Part shown: in pieces, positions 1 through 8,007 of the stretch
Position numbering within the stretch: position 1 is the first letter of the stretch
Layout of the letters: each line of letters opens with the position of its first letter
Assembly: GCA_016866385.1 (NCBI GenBank)
Contig: VGMU01000025.1
Location: 1-35,265, forward strand
DNA from: Bacteroidota bacterium
GTDB lineage: Bacteria > Bacteroidota > Bacteroidia > Cytophagales > Cyclobacteriaceae
Length of the DNA stretch: 35,265 nucleotides
Direction: 5' to 3'
The notes under the pieces: model-generated
Told to the model about the DNA's origin: nothing
The model's database searches: none
Seen by the model: the letters and a program-made list of their open reading frames with translations, nothing else
Translations under genes and position numbers: made by a program

Positions 1-740
1 TCCCAAGAACTGCTGTATTCGCTCACATAGACACCGTTGGGTACATGGTCAGGTATGCCAATCAATTGATTCCTGTGGGAGGACCTGACTTTATTCCAGG
101 GACACAATTGGTTGGCCAAGATGCTATGGGAGAGATTTCATGCAAACTGCAAGGGCAGGAGGAATCCATGGAACATGATTTTCCTAGAAAAATAGATCGA
201 GGGACACGTTTATCCTTTGCTCAACAGGTGAGGACGACTGAGGGGTTTATCCAAGCTGCCTACTTAGACAACCGATTGGGGATTTATGCAGCTTTGCAAC
301 TCTGCGAAACCCTAGAAGATGGGTGGGTAGTATTTTCCACCTACGAAGAGCATGGAGGAGGCAGTATGCCTTTTTTACTGAAGTTTATCCAAGAGACGTA
401 TCCCGTGAAGCAAGCATTGATTTCAGACATAACATGGATCACTGACGGAATTCAGCACCATCAGGGAGTAGTAATTTCCTTGCGAGACAAATTTATTCCG
501 CGAAAAAAATTCTTAGATAAACTACTTCATTTAGCCGAAAAGAGCGGTATCCCCTTTCAAGTAGAGGTGGAATCGTATGGAGGTAGCGATGGCAGGGAAG
601 TACAGTTTTCCCCCTATGCCTTGGATTGGTGTTTTATAGGGGCAGCAGAGGATCATGTGCATACTCCTAACGAAAAAGTTTCTTTACAAGATCTAGCATC
701 CATGGTTGCTATGTACCGTTATTTGCTCCACCACTTGTAA
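1..740 (+). CDS. M42-family metalloaminopeptidase, 5' truncated by window edge
   Basis: This is the C-terminal part of a zinc-dependent M42 peptidase (glutamyl aminopeptidase / deblocking aminopeptidase / 'cellulase M' family), a cytoplasmic enzyme that trims peptides. The frame is already open at base 3, upstream of the first ATG at 45, and it encodes AHIDTVGYMV, which matches the first metal-binding stretch of M42 enzymes (typically AHxDExGxMV). The ATG at 45 therefore lies inside the protein and is not the start. Further family marks follow in order: DNRLGIYAA (bridging Asp), TYEEHGGG (catalytic Glu pair), SDIT, and HVHTPNEKV near the C-terminus (last metal-ligand His). About 245 residues are present, against a usual 340-360. 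hpt follows after 8 nt, so the two are probably cotranscribed. The family is clear; the exact substrate is not. Confidence 0.88.
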   Translation, partial: PRTAVFAHIDTVGYMVRYANQLIPVGGPDFIPGTQLVGQDAMGEISCKLQGQEESMEHDFPRKIDRGTRLSFAQQVRTTEGFIQAAYLDNRLGIYAALQLCETLEDGWVVFSTYEEHGGGSMPFLLKFIQETYPVKQALISDITWITDGIQHHQGVVISLRDKFIPRKKFLDKLLHLAEKSGIPFQVEVESYGGSDGREVQFSPYALDWCFIGAAEDHVHTPNEKVSLQDLASMVAMYRYLLHHL

Positions 741-748
741 GTCTTACC

Positions 749-1288
749 ATGAAAAAAATTCAATTGAAAGATAAAGTATTTGAAACCTATTTGACTGCCG
801 CTCAAATCCAGACGAGAATTCAAGCCCTAGGCACTCAAATTGATACTGATTTTGCTGGACAAGAAGTGGTATTGCTTGGGGTGCTGAATGGATCCTTTAT
901 GGTTATGGCAGATCTAGTCAGAGCCATTCATATCCCCCTGACCTGTGAATTTTTGCGCATTTCTTCTTATCAAGGCACTCAATCTACAGGCAAGATTGAA
1001 ACGGTATTTGGGATTGGACAATCTATGGAAGGAAAAAATGTAATAATCGTAGAAGATATCGTGGACACCGGCACCAGCATGGCTTTTTTGACTCAATTCC
1101 TTGCAGAGCAAAAGCCCAAGCGTTTGGCCATTGCCACTTTACTTTTCAAAAAAGAGGCCTTTTTGCATAATTATGCCTTGGATTATGTGGGTTTTGAAAT
1201 TCCGAATAAATTTGTCGTCGGATTTGGATTGGACTACGACGGTTTAGGCAGAAATTTCCCCGACATCTATCAGATAAGCACCCTTTAA
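749..1288 (+). CDS. hpt: Hypoxanthine phosphoribosyltransferase
   Basis: This purine-salvage enzyme transfers the phosphoribosyl group of PRPP to hypoxanthine or guanine, giving IMP or GMP in the cytoplasm. The 179-aa protein has the normal family length. The PRPP-binding signature VIIVEDIVDTGTSM lies at residues 98-111, VLLGVLNGSFMV at about 41-52 forms the active-site loop region, and the C-terminal GFGLDYDGLGRNFPDIY is typical of bacterial Hpt. The gene sits 8 nt after the M42 peptidase and 12 nt before adk, so the three probably form one transcript. The link to adk makes metabolic sense because both act on purine nucleotides. Confidence 0.95.
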   Translation: MKKIQLKDKVFETYLTAAQIQTRIQALGTQIDTDFAGQEVVLLGVLNGSFMVMADLVRAIHIPLTCEFLRISSYQGTQSTGKIETVFGIGQSMEGKNVIIVEDIVDTGTSMAFLTQFLAEQKPKRLAIATLLFKKEAFLHNYALDYVGFEIPNKFVVGFGLDYDGLGRNFPDIYQISTL

Positions 1289-1300
1289 ATTTAGGTATAC

Positions 1301-1873
1301 ATGCTAAATATTGTTCTCTTCGGCCCTCCTGGAGCTGGAAAAGGTACTCAAAGTGAAAAAATCATCGCAGCCTACGACTTGACTCACCTTTCTACGGGAG
1401 ATTTATTTCGTAAGCACTTGGGTGAAGGAACAGAGCTGGGCCTACTTGCTAAAAAGTATATGGACCAGGGACACTTGGTTCCAGACGAAGTGGTAATCAA
1501 AATGGTTGAGCATAAAATTTCGAGTACTACGCATAGCAAAGGCTTTATTTTTGATGGTTTTCCAAGAACCACTGCCCAAGCAGAAGCCCTGGATGCCATG
1601 CTTCAAGAGCACGACATGCACATTTCTGGGATGGTGGCTTTGGAAGTGCCTCAAGAAATTCTCAAAGAAAGAATTAAAGAGAGGGGAAAAACTTCAGGCC
1701 GAAGTGATGACCAGGATGAGGAAAAAGTTAAAACCCGCATACAGGTGTATGTAGACGAAACTTTGCCCGTGGCCAACTATTATAAGAATCAAGGCAAACT
1801 TCATCAAATCAATGGAGTGGGAAAAATAGACGAGATTTTTACACAAATCTCCTCCATTATTGATAGTTTGTAA
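1301..1873 (+). CDS. adk: Adenylate kinase, short-LID form
   Basis: Adenylate kinase interconverts ATP plus AMP with two ADP and keeps adenine nucleotides balanced in the cytoplasm. The P-loop GPPGAGKGTQ is at residues 8-17, the AMP-binding STGDLFR follows, and FDGFPRT is the conserved mid-protein motif. At 190 aa, with GKTSGRSDDQDEEKV where long forms carry the zinc or Cys-rich LID, this is the short-LID type. It starts 12 nt after hpt. A hairpin with a T-run at 1910-1937 follows the stop, so the transcript probably ends there. Confidence 0.96.
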   Translation: MLNIVLFGPPGAGKGTQSEKIIAAYDLTHLSTGDLFRKHLGEGTELGLLAKKYMDQGHLVPDEVVIKMVEHKISSTTHSKGFIFDGFPRTTAQAEALDAMLQEHDMHISGMVALEVPQEILKERIKERGKTSGRSDDQDEEKVKTRIQVYVDETLPVANYYKNQGKLHQINGVGKIDEIFTQISSIIDSL

Positions 1874-1895
1874 ATCACAGCTTTTCTTAAATTTG
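1867..1895 (+). promoter_or_regulatory. Bacteroidetes-type promoter candidate between adk and obgE
   Basis: The -33 box TTTG is at 1867-1870, overlapping the end of adk, and the -7 box TAAATTTG is at 1888-1895, an exact match to TAnnTTTG. The spacer is 17 nt. Transcription would start near 1902. The hairpin at 1910-1931 lies downstream of this site, so an obgE transcript from here would begin with that hairpin. Confidence 0.5.
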
Positions 1896-1909
1896 CAATT
1901 CCAAGACTT

Positions 1910-1937
1910 GGCTAGGCTCTAGGGCTTAGCCTTTTTT
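1910..1937 (+). terminator. Hairpin plus T-run after adk, possible obgE leader attenuator
   Basis: GGCTAGGC at 1910-1917 pairs with GCTTAGCC at 1924-1931 (one G-U pair) and is followed by six T at 1932-1937. It looks like a rho-independent terminator for the M42-hpt-adk transcript. It lies after the promoter-like element at 1867-1895 and only 11 nt before the obgE start, so it may also act as a leader hairpin of obgE. Confidence 0.6.
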
Positions 1938-1948
1938 CTTTCTCTTCC

Positions 1949-2941
1949 ATGGCTGAGTCCAATTTTATCGATTACGTGAAATTTTGTTCGCGCTCTGGCG
2001 CTGGTGGAGCGGGTTCAGTGCATTTTCGAAGGGAAAAGCACGTCCCTAAGGGAGGTCCTGATGGGGGAGATGGAGGCCGTGGAGGACACGTAATTCTCAG
2101 AGGAAGCGCTCAGATGTGGACCTTACTCCATTTGAAGTACAAAAAACACGTCATTGCTGAACCGGGAAAAGGGGGCGAGGGAGGAAGACGAAAAGGTGCA
2201 GATGGAAAAGATGTGATCTTGGAGGTGCCCCTAGGCACGGTGGCTAAAGATGCTGAGACTGGAGAAAAGAGATTTGAAATTACCCAGGATGGACAAGAAG
2301 TAATCCTGACCTCAGGGGGAAGAGGAGGATTGGGGAATGATCACTTCAAAACAGCCACCAATCAAGCCCCCCATTTTGCTCAGCCCGGGGAAGAGGGGAT
2401 AGAAGAATGGATCATAATCGAATTGAAATTACTCGCCGATGTAGGTTTGGTAGGATTTCCTAATGCAGGTAAATCCACCTTGCTATCGGCCCTTTCAGCA
2501 GCAAAACCAGAAATTGGAGATTATCCTTTTACTACCTTAGTGCCCAATCTTGGGGTAGTGGGCTACCGAGAGGACAGGTCCTTTGTTATGGCAGATATTC
2601 CAGGAATTATAGAAGGAGCAGCAGAAGGAAAAGGGCTAGGGATTCGATTTTTAAGACATATCGAACGCAATTCCATTTTATTGTTTTTGATTCCCGCCGA
2701 TGCCAAAGACATCAAAAAAGAATATCAAATTTTGCTAGGGGAACTTCAAAAATATAATCCAGAATTATTAGATAAGAAGCGACTATTGGCTATTTCTAAA
2801 TCAGACATGCTAGATGAGGAGTTGATGGGACAAATGGAAAAAGAACTACCCAAAGATTTGCCCTACGTATTTATCTCCTCTCGAAGTCAATACCATTTAA
2901 CTCAACTAAAAGATTTAATCTGGCAGGCAATTCATTCTTAA
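1949..2941 (+). CDS. obgE: GTPase Obg/CgtA
   Basis: Obg is a ribosome-associated GTPase acting in 50S subunit maturation and stress control. Residues 1-159 form the glycine-rich Obg fold, with many GG repeats such as [14 protein letters not shown]. The G domain follows: G1 GFPNAGKST at 169-177, the TT of YPFTTLVPN as G2, G3 DIPGIIEGA and G4 (N/S)KSD as SKSD. The protein ends at 330 aa soon after the G domain, so it lacks the optional C-terminal OCT domain, which is common for Bacteroidetes. The ATG start gives the classical N-terminus with FIDYVKF. grpE follows on the same strand. Confidence 0.96.
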   Translation: MAESNFIDYVKFCSRSGAGGAGSVHFRREKHVPKGGPDGGDGGRGGHVILRGSAQMWTLLHLKYKKHVIAEPGKGGEGGRRKGADGKDVILEVPLGTVAKDAETGEKRFEITQDGQEVILTSGGRGGLGNDHFKTATNQAPHFAQPGEEGIEEWIIIELKLLADVGLVGFPNAGKSTLLSALSAAKPEIGDYPFTTLVPNLGVVGYREDRSFVMADIPGIIEGAAEGKGLGIRFLRHIERNSILLFLIPADAKDIKKEYQILLGELQKYNPELLDKKRLLAISKSDMLDEELMGQMEKELPKDLPYVFISSRSQYHLTQLKDLIWQAIHS

Positions 2942-2983
2942 TCGTGTCACTTTGTCAGCAAATTTTCTCTGGCAGACTCCTTG

Positions 2984-3580
2984 ATGAAGCCTTTGAAGCC
3001 AACTAAGATTAAAATACCCATGGAAGATTCTCATCAAGAAAAACAAGAAACTGAAGCAACTCAAGAGTTGAACCCATCCGAAGAGCTCCTTTCTAAAGAA
3101 GGGGAATCAAGCCAAGAAGAGCTATTATCCCAGGAGGAAAAATGGGTGGCTGAAGTAGCAGAATTGAAAGAAAAATACCTGAGGCTGTATTCCGATTTTG
3201 AAAATTTCAGAAAAAGGACTGCCAAAGAACGAATAGATTTAATCAAGTCCGCCTCGGAGGAAGTATTGAAAGAGCTTATTCCTGTGGTGGATGATTTTGA
3301 AAGGGCTTTTAAAGCAGCGGAACAAGAAGTAGATGCACAAAAAATTCGAGAAGGAAATCAACTTATCTTTCACAAGTTGATTAAAATTCTTGAATCCCAA
3401 GGACTCAAATCCATGGAAAACCTGATTGGAAATCCATTTAACCCAGATACCCAGGAAGCTATAACTCAGATTCCAGCCCCCTCAGAGGAAATGAAGGGGT
3501 CGGTAATTGATGTGGTGGAAAAAGGGTATATGTTGGGAGATAAAGTCGTTCGTTTCGCCAAGGTAGTTACCGGAGCATAA
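2984..3580 (+). CDS. grpE: Nucleotide exchange factor GrpE
   Basis: GrpE releases ADP from DnaK and so drives the chaperone cycle. The protein has an acidic, Glu/Gln/Ser-rich disordered N-terminus, then a long helix with LYSDFENFRKR (the family's hallmark FxNxRKR), ELIPVVDDFERA, and the C-terminal beta-wing part NPFNPDTQEAITQIP...GYMLGDKVVRFAKVVV-like end. The frame is open from a TTG at 2981; the first ATG is at 2984 and a second ATG at 3020 gives a 186-aa form that skips the basic MKPLKPTKIKIP leader. The true start is undecided between the two ATGs. dnaJ begins 6 nt after the stop. No dnaK lies in the window. Confidence 0.93.
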   Translation: MKPLKPTKIKIPMEDSHQEKQETEATQELNPSEELLSKEGESSQEELLSQEEKWVAEVAELKEKYLRLYSDFENFRKRTAKERIDLIKSASEEVLKELIPVVDDFERAFKAAEQEVDAQKIREGNQLIFHKLIKILESQGLKSMENLIGNPFNPDTQEAITQIPAPSEEMKGSVIDVVEKGYMLGDKVVRFAKVVTGA

Positions 3581-3586
3581 TAGAAT

Positions 3587-4690
3587 ATGGCAAAAAGAGA
3601 TTATTACGAGGTACTTGGAGTTTCTAAATCGGCTAGCGCTGAGGACATCAAAAAGGCCTATCGCAAACTGGCGATTCAGTACCATCCTGACAAAAATCCA
3701 AACAATCCTGAAGCAGAGGAAAAGTTTAAGGAAGCTGCAGAGGCCTATGAGGTGCTCAGCAATCCAGATAAAAAATCCCGCTACGATCAATTTGGTCACC
3801 AAGGCCTAGGAGGCAGTGGAGGATTTGGAGGGGGAGGAATGAATATGGAGGATATTTTTTCCCAATTCGGAGATATTTTTGGAGGGGGAGGATTCGGATC
3901 ATTTTTTGGTGGCGGTGGGGGTCGGCGTACCAAAAAGGGAACTAATCTTCGGGTAAAGATCAAACTCAATTTGAGTGAGATTGCCAATGGGGTGGAAAAG
4001 AAAATCAAAGTGAAAAGGCAAGTAGTTGCCCCTGGAGTCACTTTCAAAACCTGTACTTCCTGCCAAGGTAGTGGCCAAGTAAAAAAGGTAGTCAATACCA
4101 TGTTGGGTCAGATGGTTTCGGCAAGTACCTGTAATTTCTGTGGAGGCTCTGGGCAATTGGTAGATAAAAGACCGGATGAGGCGGATGCAAGAGGATTACT
4201 AAATAAAGAGGAGGTAATTTCCATCACCATCCCAGGAGGTGTAGGAGAGGGCATGCAGTTGAGCATGTCAGGAAAAGGAAATGAAATACCTGGAGGGATT
4301 CCGGGGGATCTGTTGATCGTTATTGAAGAGGGGGAAGACGAAGTATTCCAGCGAGAAGGTAATAATGTAATTTATGATTTACACATCTCTTTTATAGAAG
4401 CTGCCTTGGGAGACGCTGTGGAAGTTCCTACCCTAGATGGCAAGGTGAAGATAAAAATTGATCCAGGGACACAAAGTGGAAAAATGCTTCGGCTCAAGGG
4501 CAAGGGCATCAAAGATATCAACGGATACGGTCGTGGAGATCAATTGATCATGGTCAATGTATGGACTCCAACTACTTTATCTAAAGAAGAAAAAAACATT
4601 TTGGAAGGATTGAAGCATTCGGAAAATTTTAAGCCTGACCCAGGAAAGCAAGAAAAATCCTTCTTTGACAGGATGAAGGAATTTTTTTAA
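3587..4690 (+). CDS. dnaJ: Chaperone DnaJ with only one zinc centre
   Basis: DnaJ delivers substrates to DnaK and stimulates its ATPase. The J domain occupies residues 1-68 with the HPD triad at 33-35. A Gly/Phe-rich region with GGGG runs follows to about 114. The central domain, which in most DnaJ proteins has four CxxCxGxG motifs, has only two here: CTSCQGSG (Cys156, Cys159) and CNFCGGSG (Cys182, Cys185). The expected first motif is replaced by KRQVVAPG and the fourth by [11 protein letters not shown]. The C-terminal substrate and dimerisation domains look complete. In E. coli DnaJ, motifs 1 and 4 bind one zinc and motifs 2 and 3 the other, so zinc centre II is retained and centre I is lost. 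The gene is cotranscribed with grpE and followed by a strong terminator. Confidence 0.95.
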   Translation: MAKRDYYEVLGVSKSASAEDIKKAYRKLAIQYHPDKNPNNPEAEEKFKEAAEAYEVLSNPDKKSRYDQFGHQGLGGSGGFGGGGMNMEDIFSQFGDIFGGGGFGSFFGGGGGRRTKKGTNLRVKIKLNLSEIANGVEKKIKVKRQVVAPGVTFKTCTSCQGSGQVKKVVNTMLGQMVSASTCNFCGGSGQLVDKRPDEADARGLLNKEEVISITIPGGVGEGMQLSMSGKGNEIPGGIPGDLLIVIEEGEDEVFQREGNNVIYDLHISFIEAALGDAVEVPTLDGKVKIKIDPGTQSGKMLRLKGKGIKDINGYGRGDQLIMVNVWTPTTLSKEEKNILEGLKHSENFKPDPGKQEKSFFDRMKEFF

Positions 4691-4696
4691 AAAGCA

Positions 4697-4724
4697 AAAG
4701 CCAGAATCAATTCTGGCTTTTTTT
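4697..4724 (+). terminator. Rho-independent terminator after dnaJ
   Basis: AAAGCCAGAA at 4697-4706 and TTCTGGCTTT at 4711-4720 form a perfect 10-bp stem with loop TCAA, followed by a T-run to 4724. It closes the obgE-grpE-dnaJ unit. Confidence 0.9.
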
Positions 4725-4768
4725 CTATTTTTAGAAACCTTTTTTTTCTTGCCCCGTAACCATCCTCT

Positions 4769-5653
4769 ATGTTACACAAATTGTGCTGTTTATTGATGTT
4801 GACTGCCTGGACTGGAATCCTAGCCCATGCACAATTTGTCAAAGAATATAAAATCAGTGAATCTCCAGAGGTAGAACGGGTTGCCTTGCATTTTTCTTCC
4901 TACAATAGCCTAACCAAAGTTAAGGGAAGTACCTCGCCCGCACCCGTTTATATCCATGGACATCTACTCAAATCCACGATTCTCCCAGAGTTTAGGTCGA
5001 GTATCGCTAAAGATGTAGTGGATGCGACCTTGGTACATAAAAATATCGAGACCGATAATCTGGGGAGAACCATTGCCTCCAAGCTATTTTTATCTGAGAA
5101 CGAAGAAAATCATACATGGGATATTCAATTGGCAGATGATTATTCCTATTTGCTTGATTTTAACCTAGGCATGGGTAATGCAGATTTTGATCTTTCCCAA
5201 CTTTCTATTTCCAAAATGAAGGTGAAAAGTGCAAGTGCAGATATTTCCATCCATTACGGTGCCCTTAGAACAAATCAGGTAGCTATGGATACCCTTTTGG
5301 TGACTTTAAATATGGGAAAAGTAGACCTGCAGCAGGCTAACTTTTTGCAATCCAAAAAGGTAATTATTGAAGTCAATTATGGAGAAATCAGTTTAAATTT
5401 CAGTGAGGGTGCTCCAGTCAAATCACAAATTCTGGCTGCCGTAGCAGGAGGTAGCCTGTACTTAAAATTGCCTCCAGAATCTACCCCCATGAGAATCCAA
5501 CTCAAAACAACTCCCTTGTGTAGAACGGTTCTTCCAGATTACCTCAGGGCAGTGGGAGAAGATATCTTTGTATCCAAGGGATATGTTGCCAATCATCCCG
5601 CCTTATTAGATTTTGTGCTGGATGTGGGGGTTGGCGCCGTAACAGTAGAATAA
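4769..5653 (+). CDS. Secreted toastrack-like (DUF4097/adhesin-type) protein
   Basis: The N-terminus has a clear Sec signal peptide (hydrophobic core LCCLLMLTAWTGIL, likely cleavage after AHA at about residue 21), so the 294-aa product should act outside the inner membrane. The mature part is beta-rich: from about residue 120 it holds short repeating strands such as NLGMGNADFDLSQL, VKSASADISIHYGAL, TLNMGKVDLQQA and VNYGEISLNF, the ladder pattern of toastrack / DUF4097 and LiaF-like domains. No catalytic motif is seen. The next gene, an ABC ATPase, starts 3 nt after the stop, so this is the first gene of an operon with the exporter. A weak -7-like box TATTTTTA at 4726-4733 is the only promoter candidate. 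Family assignment rests on pattern, not on a search. Confidence 0.7.
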   Translation: MLHKLCCLLMLTAWTGILAHAQFVKEYKISESPEVERVALHFSSYNSLTKVKGSTSPAPVYIHGHLLKSTILPEFRSSIAKDVVDATLVHKNIETDNLGRTIASKLFLSENEENHTWDIQLADDYSYLLDFNLGMGNADFDLSQLSISKMKVKSASADISIHYGALRTNQVAMDTLLVTLNMGKVDLQQANFLQSKKVIIEVNYGEISLNFSEGAPVKSQILAAVAGGSLYLKLPPESTPMRIQLKTTPLCRTVLPDYLRAVGEDIFVSKGYVANHPALLDFVLDVGVGAVTVE

Positions 5654-5656
5654 GTT

Positions 5657-6553
5657 ATGCTCCGAATAAATCAGCTTTCCAAATCCTATGGCGCCCATGT
5701 GGCCCTGAATCTCATAGATCTTGAAGTCCCTGCGGGAGTTATTTTTGGAATTTTGGGTCCCAATGGTGCTGGAAAAACTACCCTCATTCGGATCATCAAT
5801 CAGATCATTGAGCAGGATAGTGGTACGGTGGTCTTAGAGGACAAGCCTCTTTCTGCTGAGACGATTCGGAAAATTGGCTATTTGCCAGAGGAAAGGGGAT
5901 TGTACAAAAAAATGAGTGTCGCCGACCAATTGATTTATTTCTCTAGAATCAAGGGATTGGATGCACAAGAATCCAAACGGAGGGTGTCCTATTGGCTTGA
6001 AAAAATGGATATATCCTCTTGGAAATCAAAAAAGATAGAGGACCTCTCCAAAGGAATGGCACAGAAGGTTCAATTTATAGCTACGGTAATCCATGGCCCA
6101 AGCCTGTTGATTTTGGATGAACCCTTTTCAGGATTTGATCCAGTCAATGCAGAATTGGTGAAAAATGAAATCCTTGAGCTGAAAGCGCAAGGAACCACCA
6201 TCCTCCTGAGCACTCACCGCATGGAATCTGTAGAACTCCTTTGTGATCACGTGGCGATGATCCATAAGTCCAACAAGATTTTAGATGGCACCATCAGCGA
6301 GATAAAATCACAATTTAGATCTGATCGAGCACAAGTTGTGCTAAACAAGGTGTCTAAAGAATTGCCTTCTATCTGGACTGTGGAGGAATCTAGGCAAGGA
6401 CAACTTCGCTTGTCTATTCCCATGGGTGGTCAAAGCCCGAATCAATTGTTGACCGAATTGATGCACTTTGGGGAAGTGCTTAGTTTCCAAGAACAAGTCC
6501 CAAGTATGGAACAACTATTTATCCAACAGGTAAAAGCCAACTCCCATGAATAA
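5657..6553 (+). CDS. ABC transporter ATP-binding protein, NatA-like
   Basis: This is the cytoplasmic ATPase of an ABC-2 exporter. Walker A GPNGAGKTT is at residues 34-42, the signature appears as LSKGM at 130-134 (a variant usual in NatA-type proteins), Walker B LLILDEP is at 150-156, and the H-loop is STHRM. A C-terminal extension of about 80 residues after the core fits the DUF4162-type tail of this subfamily. It starts 3 nt after the toastrack gene and overlaps the permease gene by 8 nt, so the three are translationally linked. The substrate is not evident: NatAB of Bacillus moves Na+, but related pairs export drugs or peptides. Confidence 0.92.
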   Translation: MLRINQLSKSYGAHVALNLIDLEVPAGVIFGILGPNGAGKTTLIRIINQIIEQDSGTVVLEDKPLSAETIRKIGYLPEERGLYKKMSVADQLIYFSRIKGLDAQESKRRVSYWLEKMDISSWKSKKIEDLSKGMAQKVQFIATVIHGPSLLILDEPFSGFDPVNAELVKNEILELKAQGTTILLSTHRMESVELLCDHVAMIHKSNKILDGTISEIKSQFRSDRAQVVLNKVSKELPSIWTVEESRQGQLRLSIPMGGQSPNQLLTELMHFGEVLSFQEQVPSMEQLFIQQVKANSHE

Positions 6554-7853
6554 GGTGTTTTTAGTCATACAGAGAGAATACCTTTCTCGGGTGAAAAAGA
6601 AATCCTTTCTAATCGCCACCCTATTGACACCTTTGATTTTTCCGGCGATTATGGGTGTTTTTGTTTGGATTGCTGCAGAAGAAATGAAAAATCAAGAGCT
6701 CCGGGTCATCGAGGTGGTAGACGAGACAGGTTTATTTTTCATGGAAAGCTCCGAGCAATATGCCTTTAGCTCCTCAGCAAAAAGTGTGGAAGAAGCCAAG
6801 ACTTGGGTAAAGGAGGAAAAGCGGTACGGGGTCCTGTACCTGCCTTCTCTGGATTTGAAAGACCCTCAGGGAATTCAGTTTTATGGACTTGAAAACCCAA
6901 GCATTTCCTTGATTGGTTATCTAGAATCAGCCTTGAAAAGAAAAATTGAGAATCAACGCTTATTTAATGAAGGGATTGACCCTGAGATTCTTCAAGAAAT
7001 AAAAACAGAGGTATCCATACAGTCCTTGACTCTGCAAGATTCAGGAGAAGAGGTGCTCACCGATGCAAGTGTCAATTATGGGCTTGGATTTCTATCTGGG
7101 ATTCTGATCTACCTATTTATATTTCTTTACGGAAATCAAATCATGCAGGGGGTCATCGAGGAAAAGTCCTCCCGCATTGTTGAAATCTTGGTTTCTTCCT
7201 TGAAGCCATTTCAATTGATGATGGGGAAAATTGTCGGTATAGGCGCGGTGGGCCTAACCCAATTTTTGATTTGGGTGATTTTAATCTTTGTACTTTCCTC
7301 CTTTGTGCTGAGCTTTTTGGGGATGCAAATGCCGCAACAACAGGCTCTAGAAATGGCAAACCCCGAGGCCATGGCTATGGCCCAGAATCAAGGAGATCTT
7401 ACATCTATGCTACAGGTGATTCATGGAATTGATTTTGTGTCCTTGATAGTGTCGTTTATTCTATATTTTCTCGGCGGCTACTTGCTTTATGGAGCCTTAT
7501 TTGCTGCAGTAGGAGCTGCAGTGGATAGTCCTTCTGATGCGCAACAATTTATGTTTCCCATCACCATACCTTTGATTGTAGCGTATTTGGGTTTGTTTGT
7601 ATTTGTATTACAAGATCCCAATAGCACCACATCGTTTTGGCTCTCAATTATCCCTTTTACCTCTCCTATTGCCATGATGGGAAGGATTAGTTATGGGGTA
7701 CCTTTTTGGGAACTGGCCCTTTCACTAGGCCTCCTTGCTGTAGGATTTTTATTTACTACGCAGGTGGCAGCGAAAATTTACCGCATTGGTATTTTAAGTC
7801 ATGGTACGAAACCTTCCTACAAACTTTTGTGGAAATGGATACGATCCAAATAG
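6546..7853 (+). CDS. ABC-2 type exporter permease, NatB/YhaP-like
   Basis: The 435-aa membrane subunit pairs with the preceding ATPase. A basic N-terminus with VIQREYLSRVKKKSF leads into TM1 (about residues 22-43). A large soluble segment of about 130 residues follows, then a C-terminal bundle of about five helices beginning near residue 178 with the family's GIL.. GNQIMQGVIEEKSSRIVEILVSS-type motif (EEKSSRIVEIL is the conserved ABC-2 sequence). A loop at about 259-285 is unusually rich in Met, Gln and Ala (MPQQQALEMANPEAMAMAQ). The start overlaps the ATPase gene by 8 nt. No terminator is obvious before the histidine kinase gene 154 nt downstream. Confidence 0.9.
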   Translation: MNKVFLVIQREYLSRVKKKSFLIATLLTPLIFPAIMGVFVWIAAEEMKNQELRVIEVVDETGLFFMESSEQYAFSSSAKSVEEAKTWVKEEKRYGVLYLPSLDLKDPQGIQFYGLENPSISLIGYLESALKRKIENQRLFNEGIDPEILQEIKTEVSIQSLTLQDSGEEVLTDASVNYGLGFLSGILIYLFIFLYGNQIMQGVIEEKSSRIVEILVSSLKPFQLMMGKIVGIGAVGLTQFLIWVILIFVLSSFVLSFLGMQMPQQQALEMANPEAMAMAQNQGDLTSMLQVIHGIDFVSLIVSFILYFLGGYLLYGALFAAVGAAVDSPSDAQQFMFPITIPLIVAYLGLFVFVLQDPNSTTSFWLSIIPFTSPIAMMGRISYGVPFWELALSLGLLAVGFLFTTQVAAKIYRIGILSHGTKPSYKLLWKWIRSK

Positions 7854-7961
7854 CAGTCTAGAAAGCGGATAAGTGATTCAATAGAAAGGAGCGTCCTTAC
7901 GAATACATTTTTTCCCATCCATGAGGGAGAAGACTTCAGTTTTTCCCATCTTTAACTATAC

Positions 7962-7969
7962 TATTTTTG
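7962..7969 (+). promoter_or_regulatory. -7 promoter element of the histidine kinase gene
   Basis: TATTTTTG is an exact match to the Bacteroidetes -7 element TAnnTTTG. No good -33 box sits at the expected distance. Transcription would start near 7976, which leaves a leader of about 32 nt to the ATG at 8008 and argues against the TTG at 7984 as start. Confidence 0.5.
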
Positions 7970-8007
7970 TAGAACGGTAGTTATTGCTGTACCCCAACCT
8001 GCATGTG

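Noticed and set aside
3796-4101. 101-aa minus-strand frame very rich in Pro
   Set aside because: The Pro-rich run is the complement of the Gly-rich region of dnaJ.
7854-8007. Terminator or small RNA between the permease and the kinase
   Set aside because: No stem longer than about five bases with a T-run was found; only the -7 element at 7962-7969 is supported.
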